Made by a program: the position numbers and the translations under genes
The notes under the pieces: generated by a model
Seen by the model: the letters and a program-made list of their open reading frames with translations, nothing else
The model's database searches: none
Told to the model about the DNA's origin: nothing
Source of the DNA: CAVZTA01 sp963778025
Lineage (GTDB): Bacteria > Chloroflexota > Limnocylindria > Limnocylindrales > CSP1-4
DNA length: 64,000 nt
Reading direction: 5' to 3'
Assembly (NCBI GenBank): GCA_963778025.1
Contig: CAVZTA010000009.1
Location: 1 to 64,000 of the forward strand
Shown: piece after piece, positions 26,137 to 34,101 of the stretch
Numbering within the stretch: the stretch's first letter is position 1
How the letters are laid out: the number at the start of each line of letters is the position of its first letter

Positions 26137-26564
26137 CAGCGAAGCTCCCTCCCCGATGGGACTTCGACCATCACGTTGGTCGCCTTGACGACGCACACGG
26201 CCTCATCGCCGACCCTGAGGTCCATGTCGTCGATCGCCTCGGCGGTCATGAGGCTCACGACTCGGTGCGGTCCGGCGAGGACCTCGACCACCGCGGCCAC
26301 GCGGTCGCGTTCGATGCGGGTCACGATCCCCGTGAATCGGTTCCGTGCGGACTGCGCCACGATCGGCCGGTCCGCGGCTGCGCGCCGGCGCTCGGCGAGG
26401 AGCCTGGTCACGTCCTCGACGTCGACCAGTCGCTGGCCCCCCTCGGAGCGCGCCATCGTGAGGCGCCCTTCGGTCTCCCAGCGTCGCAGGGTCTCCACCG
26501 AGACCCCGAGCATCTCCGCCGCCTGCCCGACGCGCAGTCGCGGGCCGTCGTCCTGGATGGTCAT
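26136..26564 (-). CDS. HTH (MerR/excisionase-type) and TOBE-domain regulator of the mod genes
   Basis: 142 residues. The N-terminal HTH_17/MerR-like helix-turn-helix (LRVGQAAEMLGVSVETLRRW, then EGGQRLVDVEDVTRLL) is joined to a C-terminal TOBE domain (NRFTGIVTRIERDRVAAVVE ... VCVVKATNVMVEVP). This replaces the LysR-like HTH of classical ModE with a different DNA-binding fold but keeps the molybdate sensor. As first gene of regulator-modA-modB-mop it is likely an autoregulated molybdate-responsive switch. Confidence 0.8.
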   Translation of the reverse strand: MTIQDDGPRLRVGQAAEMLGVSVETLRRWETEGRLTMARSEGGQRLVDVEDVTRLLAERRRAAADRPIVAQSARNRFTGIVTRIERDRVAAVVEVLAGPHRVVSLMTAEAIDDMDLRVGDEAVCVVKATNVMVEVPSGRELR

Positions 26565-26667
26565 CGCTCGACATCATCGCGCGAAACGCGCGTGTGATGT
26601 CTAGGAGTCGTGCGGTACCGCGTGAGGTATCGCGAGCGCGAGCCGGCGGCGGACCCGCCCTCGGCCG

Positions 26668-27594
26668 TCAGGCGGTCGTCGTCGCGGTCGCGTCTCGTCT
26701 CAGGCGGCTGCTCAGTGCGTCGATGATCCCGAAGCGGACCGCCGACGACTCGTCGATCAGCCGCAGGAAGTCCTCCCGCTCGACACACAGCACCGAGACC
26801 GGGCTGGTCGCGGTGACCGTCGCCGTCCGCGTCCCGCCGTCGAGCAGCGCGATCTCGCCCAGGAAGTCGCCGCGGCCGAGCGTCCGGATGGTCTCCCCAT
26901 CACGGGTCACCTCGGCCTGCCCCGACTCCACCACCAGGAACGAATGACCCGGCTCGCCCTCGCGGACGAGCGCTTCGCCCGCCTCGAAGCGGATCTCGTT
27001 CGTCACGCGCGCGACGGCCGAGATCGCCCGGTCCGTGAGGCCCTGGAACAACGGCACCTGGCGGAGCACCCCGACCCGGGTGGCCTCCTCGGGCGTGGTC
27101 TCGAGCTCACCGGGGGTCGCCTCGCGGCGCTGCCGCTCGGCCAGGATGATGAACGTGCGGATCCGCTCGCTGAGCTGGCGGTACACCCGTCGGAAGGCAG
27201 CCAGCCGCTGGTCCTCGGAGCCCTCGACCGCCGCCGGGTCGTCGTAGCCCCAGTGGAGGGCGTCCGTGACGCCCGGGAAGACCGGGCACGCCTCCTGCGC
27301 CTCGTCGCACAGCGTGATGACGTAGTCGAACCGCTGGCCCAGATAGTCGTTGACGTGCGTCGAGGTGTAGCCGTCGGTGGGCAGCCCGGCCTCCGCCAGC
27401 GTTCGCAGCGTGAGCGGGTTGACGCCCTTCGGCGCCGAGCCTGCCGAATGCACCTCGAACCGCTCGCCGCCGACATGCCGCAGGATCGCCTCGGCGAGGA
27501 TCGAGCGCGCCGAGTTGCCGACGCACACGAACAGCACGCGGATCGGGCCGCTCGCGACGGGCTCGCTGACGATCGCCGGCGCTTCGATCGTCAC
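26668..27594 (-). CDS. Arsenate reductase (LMW-PTP type) fused to a cyclic-nucleotide-binding domain
   Basis: About 309 residues. Residues 18-150 are a low-molecular-weight-phosphatase/ArsC domain: P-loop VLFVCVGNSARSILAEA with nucleophile Cys24 and Arg30, and the general acid in GYDDPAAVEG. Further cysteines (TLCDEAQEACPVFPG) are placed like the resolving pair of thioredoxin-coupled ArsC. Residues about 178-300 are a cNMP-binding beta barrel (VPLFQGLTDRAISAVARVTN; RGDFLGEIALLDGGTRTATV, a good cAMP-type phosphate cassette). The domain is regulatory in known proteins; in this partnership its ligand is unknown. It is the last gene after phoU in the pst operon, directly linking arsenate reduction to phosphate uptake. 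GTG at 27594 follows GGAGG; a GTG at 27639 is the alternative. Confidence 0.85.
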   Translation of the reverse strand: MTIEAPAIVSEPVASGPIRVLFVCVGNSARSILAEAILRHVGGERFEVHSAGSAPKGVNPLTLRTLAEAGLPTDGYTSTHVNDYLGQRFDYVITLCDEAQEACPVFPGVTDALHWGYDDPAAVEGSEDQRLAAFRRVYRQLSERIRTFIILAERQRREATPGELETTPEEATRVGVLRQVPLFQGLTDRAISAVARVTNEIRFEAGEALVREGEPGHSFLVVESGQAEVTRDGETIRTLGRGDFLGEIALLDGGTRTATVTATSPVSVLCVEREDFLRLIDESSAVRFGIIDALSSRLRRDATATTTA

Positions 27595-27635
27595 GGGTCG
27601 AGATCCTCCACGGTCACGGGTTGAGATCCTCGACT
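27592..27635 (-). repeat. Tandem imperfect repeat at the phoU-arsC junction
   Basis: On the minus strand GAGGATCTCAACCCGTGAC (end of phoU with its stop) is followed by GAGGATCTCGACCCGTGAC (ribosome site and GTG start of the next gene), one mismatch in 19, period 22 bases. The phoU 3' end appears to have been duplicated to create a translation start for the fused arsC. Confidence 0.75.
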
Positions 27636-28385
27636 TCACCGCTCGCCAGGAACACGATGTCCTCGGCGATGTTCGTGACCCGGTCCCCGATGCGCTCGAG
27701 GTAGTGCGCGGCGAGCATGATCCGCGCGCCCCGGTCGACGTTCGCCGGGTCCTCGCGCATCAGCGACCAGGACGTCGTCGAAGATGCGGTGGTAGAGGTC
27801 GTCGACCTCGTCGTCCCTGGCCGCGACCTCGCGGGCATGGACCTGGTCGATGTCGACCAGCGCGCGGATGATCCCGTTCACGAGCTCCGCCGCACGCTCG
27901 CCGAGGAGCGGCAGGTCGACGTAATGCTTGAGTGGTGGATGCGGCGCGAGCTTGCGACCCTGCTTGGCGACGGAGGCCGCGTGGTCGCCCATCCGCTCGA
28001 GCTCGTAGGCGACGTGGTCGAGCGTCAGCAGGAAGCGCAGGTCCCGGGCGACGGGCGACTGGGTGGCGATCGTCGCCGCGATCATCGACGTGACCTTGCG
28101 CTGCAGCTCGTTGATGACGCCGTCGCCGCGGATGACGGTCACGCACGCCTCGTCGTCGTGGGCGACGATCGCGGCCAGCGCGGCGCGGATCTGCGATTCG
28201 ACCTCGGAGCCCATCCGCAGGACGTTGTCCTTGATCTCGGTCATCTCCTTGTCGAAGGACGACCGGTGAGGATGCGTCGGCCCCTCGAACGTCGGCGGGC
28301 GGAGGTCGGCCTCGCGAGCGATCTCCTCGATGACGCCGGCGAAGGCGTCGCTCACGCGCGGCAGCGGCGTTCGGTCGTCGGACAT
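27614..28385 (-). CDS. phoU: Phosphate transport regulator PhoU, frameshifted
   Basis: About 256 helical residues with both PhoU repeats: SFDKEMTEIKDNVLRMGSEV, LTLDHVAYELERMGDHAASV and YLERIGDRVTNIAEDIVFL, each ending in the E-R-[MI]-G-D metal-cluster motif. PhoU restrains the PhoR/SenX3-type kinase when Pst is saturated. Near 27772 one extra base displaces the frame; SLMREDPANVDRGARIMLAA continues the protein. It lies 18 bases after pstB. N-terminal ~40 residues precede the usual start. Confidence 0.88.
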
Positions 28386-28402
28386 GACGGGATCCCCCTG
28401 GC

Positions 28403-29268
28403 TCAGCCGAACCGACCGGACACGTAGTCCTCGGTCAGCCGGTTCTTGGGATTGGTGAAGATCTCGAGCGTGGGCCCGTGCTCCACCACGTAGCCGGCGC
28501 GGTCCTCCGCCATGTTCATGAACACGGTGTGGTCCGAGGCTCTGGCGGCCTGCTGCATGTTGTGGGTGACGATGATGATCGTGTAGTTCTCGCGCAGCTC
28601 GCTCATGAGCTCCTCGATCTGGAGCGTCGAGCGCGGGTCCAGTGCCGAACAGGGTTCGTCCATCAGGATCACATCCGGGTTCGTCGCGATCGCGCGCGCG
28701 ATGCACAGCCGTTGCTGCTGCCCGCCCGAGAGCGCAAGACCTGACTGCTTGAGCTTGTCCTTCACGTCGTCCCAGATGGCGGCGCGCCGCAGGGACGACT
28801 CGACCAGCTCGTCCATGTTGCCCTTGTAGCCGTTGACCTTCGGGCCGAACGCCACGTTGTCGTAGATCGACTTGGGGAACGGGTTGGGCTTCTGGAACAC
28901 CATGCCGATCCGCCGGCGGACCTCGACCGCATCGACCGCCTTGGCGTACAGGTTCTCGCCGTGGTACAGGATCTGGCCGTCCACGCGGGTCCCGGGGATC
29001 AGGTCGTTCATCCGGTTCATCGTCCGCAGCAGCGTCGACTTGCCGCACCCGGACGGGCCGATGAGCGCGGTGATGCGCTTCGGCTCGAACGCGATGGTCA
29101 CGTCCTTCACCGCGCGGAAGGCGCTGTAGTAGAAGTGCACGTCCTGAAGGCGGATGACCGGCTCGACCGCGCGGTCTCAGGCTTCTCGGCCGCGGGCGCG
29201 GTGGTCACCGGGCGCGGCGCGTGGACGCCGTCCGTGGGTGGGGCAGCGGGCCTGACCTCGGTCGTCAT
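28403..29268 (-). CDS. pstB: Phosphate ABC transporter ATP-binding protein PstB, frameshifted
   Basis: Walker A GPSGCGKSTLLR, signature LSGGQQQRLCIARA, Walker B VILMDEPCSALDP and H-loop IIVTHNMQQA. The specific stretch RVDGQILYHGENLY and the C-terminal TEDYVSGRFG are PstB hallmarks. From GTG at 29140 the product would start inside the first strand; the upstream sequence in another frame (MTTEVRPAAPPTDG ... VEPVIRLQDVHFYY) supplies the true N-terminus after a one-base loss near 29172. GAGGAG precedes the ATG at 29268. Confidence 0.9.
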
Positions 29269-29356
29269 CGCGGTGGTCTCCTCGGTGGCGACCGGCGACA
29301 TCGGGCGGTTTGGCGAGGCGTCATGGGGTCTCCAGAGACGATCGGCTGTTCGGTCA

Positions 29357-30291
29357 TCACCACGTCCGCTCGTAGCGGTTGCGCAGCAGGATCGCCACCG
29401 CATTGGCAAAGAGCGTGATGACCAGCAGGGTCACGATGGCCGCCGCGGCAAGCTCCCGGAACTCGGCCTGCGGCTTCCGCGCCCAGTCGTAGACGATGAT
29501 CGGCAACGCGGTGTAGCTCCCGGTCAGGAGGGTGTTGACGGCCAGGCCGGAGAAGGACCCGAGGACCGCACCGGCGATGACCAACGGTGCTGTCTCTCCG
29601 AGCGCCCGCGACAGGGCCAGCACCGTGCCCGTGAGGATGCCCGGCGAGGCCGCCGGCAGGACGAGCTTGCGCGTCACCTCCCAGCGTGACGCGCCGACGC
29701 CGTAGCCCGCCTCGCGGATGGCGATCGGTACGGCTCGGAGGGCCTCGATCGACGTGATGATCACGATCGGCAGCACCAGGACCGCCAGGGTCGGCGCCGC
29801 CGGCCAGGATGTTGCGCCCGCTGCCGCGGCCATCGACCTGGTCGAACAGCGCCACGAACACCGTGAGCCCAAGGAGACCGTAGACGACGCTCGGGACGCC
29901 GGCCAGATTCCGGACCGTGATCTGGATGAGCGCGGTCAGTCGGTTCGCAGGCGCGTACTCCTCGAGGTAGACCGCGGTCGCGATGCCGATGGGGAACGCG
30001 ACCACGGCGACGAGCACGGCCAGCACGATCGACCCGACGATGCCCTGGAGGACGCCGGCCTTGGCGGGGTTCGACGACAGCCCGGAGGTCAGGAAGTCGG
30101 TGCCCCGATCGCGCGAACACGGGTATCGCCTTCGAGATCACGTCGCCGAGGAGGAGCAGCAGGATCCCGATCGAGGCCATCAGGCTGAGCAGGAGGATCG
30201 TCCCGAACACCATGCCGCCGTAGTCGCGGCGGGTGGAGGTCAGGGAGCGGGCGACGCTGGTGGCGGCGGCGGTGGAGCCGATGCTGGTCAT
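29357..30291 (-). CDS. pstA: Phosphate ABC transporter permease PstA, two frameshifts
   Basis: About 310 residues in three frame pieces: an N-terminal helix (MVFGTILLLSLMASIGILLL), the middle GIATAVYLEEYAPANRLTAL with IQITVRNLAGVPSVVYGLLG, and the C-terminal ALRAVPIAIREAGYGVGASR (EAA loop) to the final RYERTW. Breaks near 30110 and 29815 each need one base. With PstC it forms the phosphate channel. RBS and stop spacing to pstB (88 bases) are normal. Confidence 0.85.
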
Positions 30292-30301
30292 GGCGGGCTC
30301 C

Positions 30302-31232
30302 CTAGTAGCGCTGCCGGCGGCGCCGGACGAAGGTGTCGCCGACGAGGTTCAGCGCCAGCGTCAGGACGAACAGGACCAGGCCGATGAAGAACAGGCTCAG
30401 ATAGGCGGCATCATTGCCGGTCACCTGATCGCTCCCGGTGGCCAGGAGCACCATCGCGGATGTCATCGTGCCGCCGGCGTCCAGCGGGTTGATCGTCCGG
30501 ATCTGCGGCGCCCCGGCCGCGACAGCCACGACCATCGTCTCGCCGATCGCCCGGCTGGTCGCCAGGATGAACGCGGCGACGATGCCCGAGATCGCGGCCG
30601 GGAAGACCACGCGCAGGCTCGTCGTCACGCGGCGCGCCCCCAGCCCGTACGAGGCCTCGCGGAGGTTCTGCGGCACCGCGCGCATCGCGTCCTCGGCGAC
30701 CGAGGCGATGAGGGGGATGGACAGGATGCCCACCCCGATCCCCGCGGCAAGGAGGTTGAACCCCGACGCGCTCGTGAAGATCGGCCGGATGATGGTCGGC
30801 GTGAGGAAGGTCAGGGCGAAGAACCCGATGACCACGCTCGGGATGCCGGCGAGGATCTCGAGGACGGGCTTGATGATGCGCCGGATCCGCGGGCTGGCGT
30901 ATTCCGCGAGGTAGATCGCGCTGGCCAGCCCGATGGGCGTCGCGATGAGCATCGCGACGATGGTCACGATGAGGGTGCCCAGGAGGATGGTCGCCACGTC
31001 GAAGATCCCGCGGCGCGGGAACCAGCCGATACCGACGAGGTCGCCGAGGTCGATCTTGCCGAGGAACGCGAGCGCCTCGAACAACACGGTCCCGACGATG
31101 AACAGGCTGATGACGATCGACAGCAGCGCGCTCACGAGCAGGATCGCCCGGACCGTCCGCTCGCGACGACTGCCGGGCCGGACTCCCGCGCAACGCCGCC
31201 CCCAACGGCTGGCTGGTGCTGGCAGCGGTCAT
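30302..31232 (-). CDS. pstC: Phosphate ABC transporter permease PstC, frameshifted near the start
   Basis: About 310 residues, six membrane helices. PstC-specific blocks are IYLAEYASPRIRRIIKPVLE, LAGIPSVVIGFFALTFLTP and the EAA loop VPQNLREASYGLGARRVTTS. The open frame from 31135 misses the cytosolic N-terminus; MTAASTSQPLGAAL... starting at 31232 joins through RRERTVRAILLVSALLS after removing one C near 31183. The stop is 10 bases before the pstA start. Confidence 0.88.
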
Positions 31233-31296
31233 CGCTCGATCAGTGACCTCCGGTCCGCGGGGCTCGACCTGCGGGACCGTGATTCTGCCGGAACGA

Positions 31297-31334
31297 CGAA
31301 CGGGCCGGGCCTCCGAGCTGGCCCGACCCGTTCG
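31297..31334 (-). terminator. 15-bp hairpin between pstS and pstC
   Basis: CGAACGGGCCGGGCC (31297-31311) and GGCCCGACCCGTTCG (31320-31334) form a 15-bp stem, all Watson-Crick but one U-G wobble in the minus-strand RNA, with an 8-base loop. It lies 16 bases after the pstS stop and has no U-run. It probably stabilises pstS mRNA or attenuates read-through into pstCAB. Confidence 0.7.
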
Positions 31335-31349
31335 CGGAGGAGGGGAGAG

Positions 31350-32464
31350 CTAGGACTTCGCCGCCGCCCAGGCGTCCTGGGACTTCTTCAGCTCGTCGGG
31401 CTTGAGGGCGATGTACGGGCACGGTCTTGAGGACCGTCGTCGATGGTCCCATCGGCGAGGTAGTAGTCGACCCACGCTCCGACGGCGGGGTTGGAGGCCG
31501 CCTTCGCCTTGTTGACGTAGATGTAGAGGTCGCGGGAGAGCGGGTAGTCACCGGCGGCGATGCGTCTCGGCCGTCGGATCGACGCACGTCCCGTTCGCCT
31601 CCTTCGCGACCTGGATCGCCTTGACCTTGTCGAGGTTCTCCTCGAGGAAGGCGAAGCCCACCCAGCCGAGTGACGTGTCGTTGTCGGCGACGCCCTGGAT
31701 GATCGCGTTGTCGTTGGCGCTGGCCGTGTAGTCCGGTCGCGTGGTCGTGTGCTTGGTCTCCGGATCGATCTTGTCGCGGGTCTTCGCCTCGGGGTCGAGG
31801 GCGAGCTCGACGAACGAGTCGTAGGTGCCCGACTCCTCACCGGGGCCGGTGATCGTCAGCGCGGCATCGGGGAACGTCGTGTTGGAGCCCAGCTCCTTGG
31901 CGAGCGCGCCGGCGTCGCTCCACTTGGCGAAGCCGGTCGACTCCGGGCCGACCAGCGCGTACAGGTCGGGGAAGCTGAGGCAGGTGACGGCGTTGTTGTT
32001 GCGGTGAGGTCATCACCGAGATGCCGTCGATGGCGACCTTCAGCTCGACATAGTCGACGCCGTTGGTCTTGCACACGCCATCTTCGGTGTCGTCGGCCTT
32101 GATCTTGCGCGACGCGTCGCTGATGTCGGTCTCGCCCGCACAGAACTTCTTGAAGCCGTCGCCGGTGCCGGGACCCTCGACCGTGTAGTCGAACCCGGGG
32201 TTCTGCTCCTTGAAGGCCTCGCTGACGGCCTCGGAGATGGGCTGGACGGTGGACGAGCCACTCACGACGATCGAGCCGGTGACCGCGCCACCCGCGGACG
32301 GGCTGGCGCCGGAGCTGCGCGGCTGCACTGCGGCGGGGCGGTGGCGGGTGCTGCGCTCGATGCGGGCGCGGTCGTCGCGCCACTGCCCCCGCTGCACGCG
32401 CCGGCGACGAGCGCGGCCGCGAACGCCATCGTCGCGACGCGCTTCGGACGTGCTCGATTCCCAC
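31350..32464 (-). CDS. pstS: Phosphate-binding lipoprotein PstS, multiply frameshifted
   Basis: The family pieces appear in order across several frames: a lipoprotein signal (MAFAAALVAGACSGGSG), phosphate-loop VVSGSSTVQPISEAVSEAF, GETDISDASRKIKADD, ALTITGPGEESGTYDSFVEL-type loop, ASANDNAIIQGVADNDTSLG, DYPLSRDLYIYVNKAKAA and the end ALKPDELKKSQDAWAAAKS. At least five single-base breaks are needed, more than any other gene here, so either this locus is poorly polished or the gene is decaying. PstS binds extracytoplasmic phosphate for PstCAB. GAGGAGG lies 9 bases before the GTG at 32464. Confidence 0.75.
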
Positions 32465-32551
32465 GATGGTGGTCCTCCTCTTCGGACGGGGCCCTGGGGG
32501 CATGCCCGTCCGCCTCCTCTGGAACGTGTCCAGGACGACCGTCGCGGGGCG

Positions 32552-32592
32552 CGGTGAACCGACCGTTTGCGGTGTGTCAACGCTCCGTTAAC
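32552..32592 (-). promoter_or_regulatory. Candidate PHO box upstream of pstS
   Basis: On the minus strand GTTAAC (32592-32587) and GTTGAC (32581-32576) are spaced exactly 11 bases, with a GGTTCACC about two further turns downstream (32559-32552). Repeats of this kind at 11-bp spacing are what PhoB, PhoP and RegX3 dimers recognise. The site is about 110-130 bases before the pstS start and overlaps the stop of the preceding gene. Confidence 0.55.
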
Positions 32593-33041
32593 GCCGACAC
32601 CCCGCGGAGGACCGTGCGGGGGGCGACGCGGGGCGTCAGCTGCGGGTGCGTGGCCTCGGCAGAGCGGGCGCTCGCCGCCTTCTCCTCGCGGGCGAAGCGC
32701 CGGACGAGGCCGTCGGACGCGGCGATGGCCGCCTTCACGACGATCCGCAGTCCCGGCTCCGGGATCTGCTCGTCACTCCAGATGTTCTGGTACAGCTCGA
32801 CGGAGTTCACGACCACCGACCAGGCGTGGCGAAACTGCTTGCCCAGGAAGGTGGGACGGATCGCGACGGTCGGCCGGAGCTCGACCCGTGCGCCGCCCGG
32901 GGTCGTGGTTCGAAGACCGCCGTGGGGCGGGACGTCCGGGTCCCAGCGGAACGTGATGTCCTCGCTGTCGAAGGAGAAGGCCTCGATGGCCCGTCCCCCT
33001 CCAAGGAAGTCCCCGGCATGCCGAGCCTTCGGCATCTCCAT
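32577..33041 (-). CDS. Hypothetical protein upstream of pstS
   Basis: About 154 residues, no family recognised. It looks like a beta-rich N-terminal half (FSFDSEDITFRWDPDVPPHGG, then ARVELRPTVAIRPTFLGKQF) and a helical C-terminal half (GLRIVVKAAIAASDGLVRRF). No signal peptide or membrane helix. GAGGTGACC precedes the ATG at 33041, favouring it over a start 18 codons upstream. Same strand as pst and between the atypical regulator and pstS, so it may belong to the phosphate group. Confidence 0.6.
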   Translation of the reverse strand: MEMPKARHAGDFLGGGRAIEAFSFDSEDITFRWDPDVPPHGGLRTTTPGGARVELRPTVAIRPTFLGKQFRHAWSVVVNSVELYQNIWSDEQIPEPGLRIVVKAAIAASDGLVRRFAREEKAASARSAEATHPQLTPRVAPRTVLRGVSALTER

Positions 33042-33182
33042 CGATAGGTCACCTCTCGCGCGCTTCGGGGCACCGTACATCCGATGCGTCTCCATTGCAC
33101 CATCGGATCCGCGTCATCGTGACGACAGGGGGCTTGCGGACGCGTCATCGGTCCGGGAACCGGCGTTCAGGGCTCGCGAGCC

Positions 33183-33875
33183 TCAGGCCGGGTCGAGATC
33201 GAGCCGGTATCCGATGCCCCGCACGGTGACCAGCCGCGCCGGCCGATCGGGGTCGGACTCCAGCTTGGCGCGGAGCCACGCCACATGGACATCGATCGTG
33301 CGCGGGTCGCCCTCGTGATCGGCGCCCCAGACGCGATCCAGCAGCTGCCGCCGCGTGTACACCCGCCCCGGGTGGGTGGCGAGCAACGCGAGCAGGCGCA
33401 GCTCCTTCGGCCGGAGATGGAGCGCATCGCCATGGCGTCGTAGCTCGTGCGCGGCGAGGTCGAGCACGAGGCCATCGCCGAGCGGGATCTGCTCCCTGGC
33501 CGAGGTGCGGTCGCTCGCCCGCGAGAGGTACAGGGCGACCCGGCCGGCGAGCTCGAGCGGGTCCATCGTCGCCGGCAGCGCGTCGTCGAAGCCGGACGCC
33601 AGGGCTTCCAGGCGCTCGGTCACGCAGTCGGGACCATCGACGAGGATCGCCCGCAGCGTCGGTCGTCGCCGGCGTTGCTCGGCGACGAACGCGACGTCCG
33701 CTGGCGTGGCCGGAGGGTCGCCGCAGACGACCACCCGCGGCCGGTCGTCCACGAGCAGGCGCCGAAAGGTCGCCGGATCCTGGACGATGCGCGGCGCACC
33801 CGCTCGATCCACTGCCGCGAGCGTCGCAGCAAGGCGGTCGATGGCGAGGGCGAGCAGCTGCGCCGACATCGACAT
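33183..33875 (-). CDS. Atypical OmpR-like regulator with degenerate receiver domain
   Basis: 230 residues. The C-terminal winged helix is a clear OmpR/PhoB type (LRPKELRLLALLATHPGRVY, TRRQLLDRVWG, VRGIGYRLDLDP). The N-terminal 120 residues have the beta-alpha pattern of a receiver, but the acidic pair of strand 1 is missing (LLALAIDRL), the acceptor position reads VVVCGDPPATP, and the strand-5 Lys is absent (FDDALPATMDP for the usual V-T-K-P-F). Phosphorylation control is therefore unlikely. It sits upstream of the pst operon behind its own GTTAAC/GTTGAT repeat. Confidence 0.8.
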   Translation of the reverse strand: MSMSAQLLALAIDRLAATLAAVDRAGAPRIVQDPATFRRLLVDDRPRVVVCGDPPATPADVAFVAEQRRRRPTLRAILVDGPDCVTERLEALASGFDDALPATMDPLELAGRVALYLSRASDRTSAREQIPLGDGLVLDLAAHELRRHGDALHLRPKELRLLALLATHPGRVYTRRQLLDRVWGADHEGDPRTIDVHVAWLRAKLESDPDRPARLVTVRGIGYRLDLDPA

Positions 33876-33914
33876 GACGATGGGCCGCCCCCATGAACCG
33901 CAGGTTCGGTCCGT

Positions 33915-33931
33915 GTTAACGACCCATCAAC
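33915..33931 (-). promoter_or_regulatory. Candidate PHO box in the divergent regulator/ppx intergenic region
   Basis: On the minus strand GTTGAT (33931-33926) and GTTAAC (33920-33915) are 11 bases apart. The site is 40 bases upstream of the atypical regulator and 60-75 bases upstream of the tiny basic protein and ppx on the other strand, so it could serve both. Confidence 0.5.
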
Positions 33932-33990
33932 ACGCGGACCGCATGGCATCCTTCCGGTTCCGAGTCGGGGTCCTGGAGGGTTCGCCACAC

Positions 33991-34098
33991 ATGCCCAAGA
34001 AGCGGAAGAAGGACAGCGCCAAGGGCGGCAGGAAGGCCCGGGCGCGCGACGCGGCCGTGGCAGCCCAGCGTCCGACCGACGACCCGGGGGTCGGCTGA
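33991..34098 (+). CDS. Tiny Lys/Arg-rich protein (35 residues) upstream of ppx
   Basis: The sequence starts MPKKRKKDSAKGGRKARARD and ends TDDPGVG. GGAGGG lies 10 bases before the ATG. An in-frame ATG at 33943 would add 16 residues but has no ribosome site. Its strong positive charge next to polyphosphate genes invites the idea of an anionic-polymer-binding peptide; that is speculation. Three bases separate its stop from the ppx start. Confidence 0.5.
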   Translation: MPKKRKKDSAKGGRKARARDAAVAAQRPTDDPGVG

Positions 34099-34101
34099 CG
34101 G

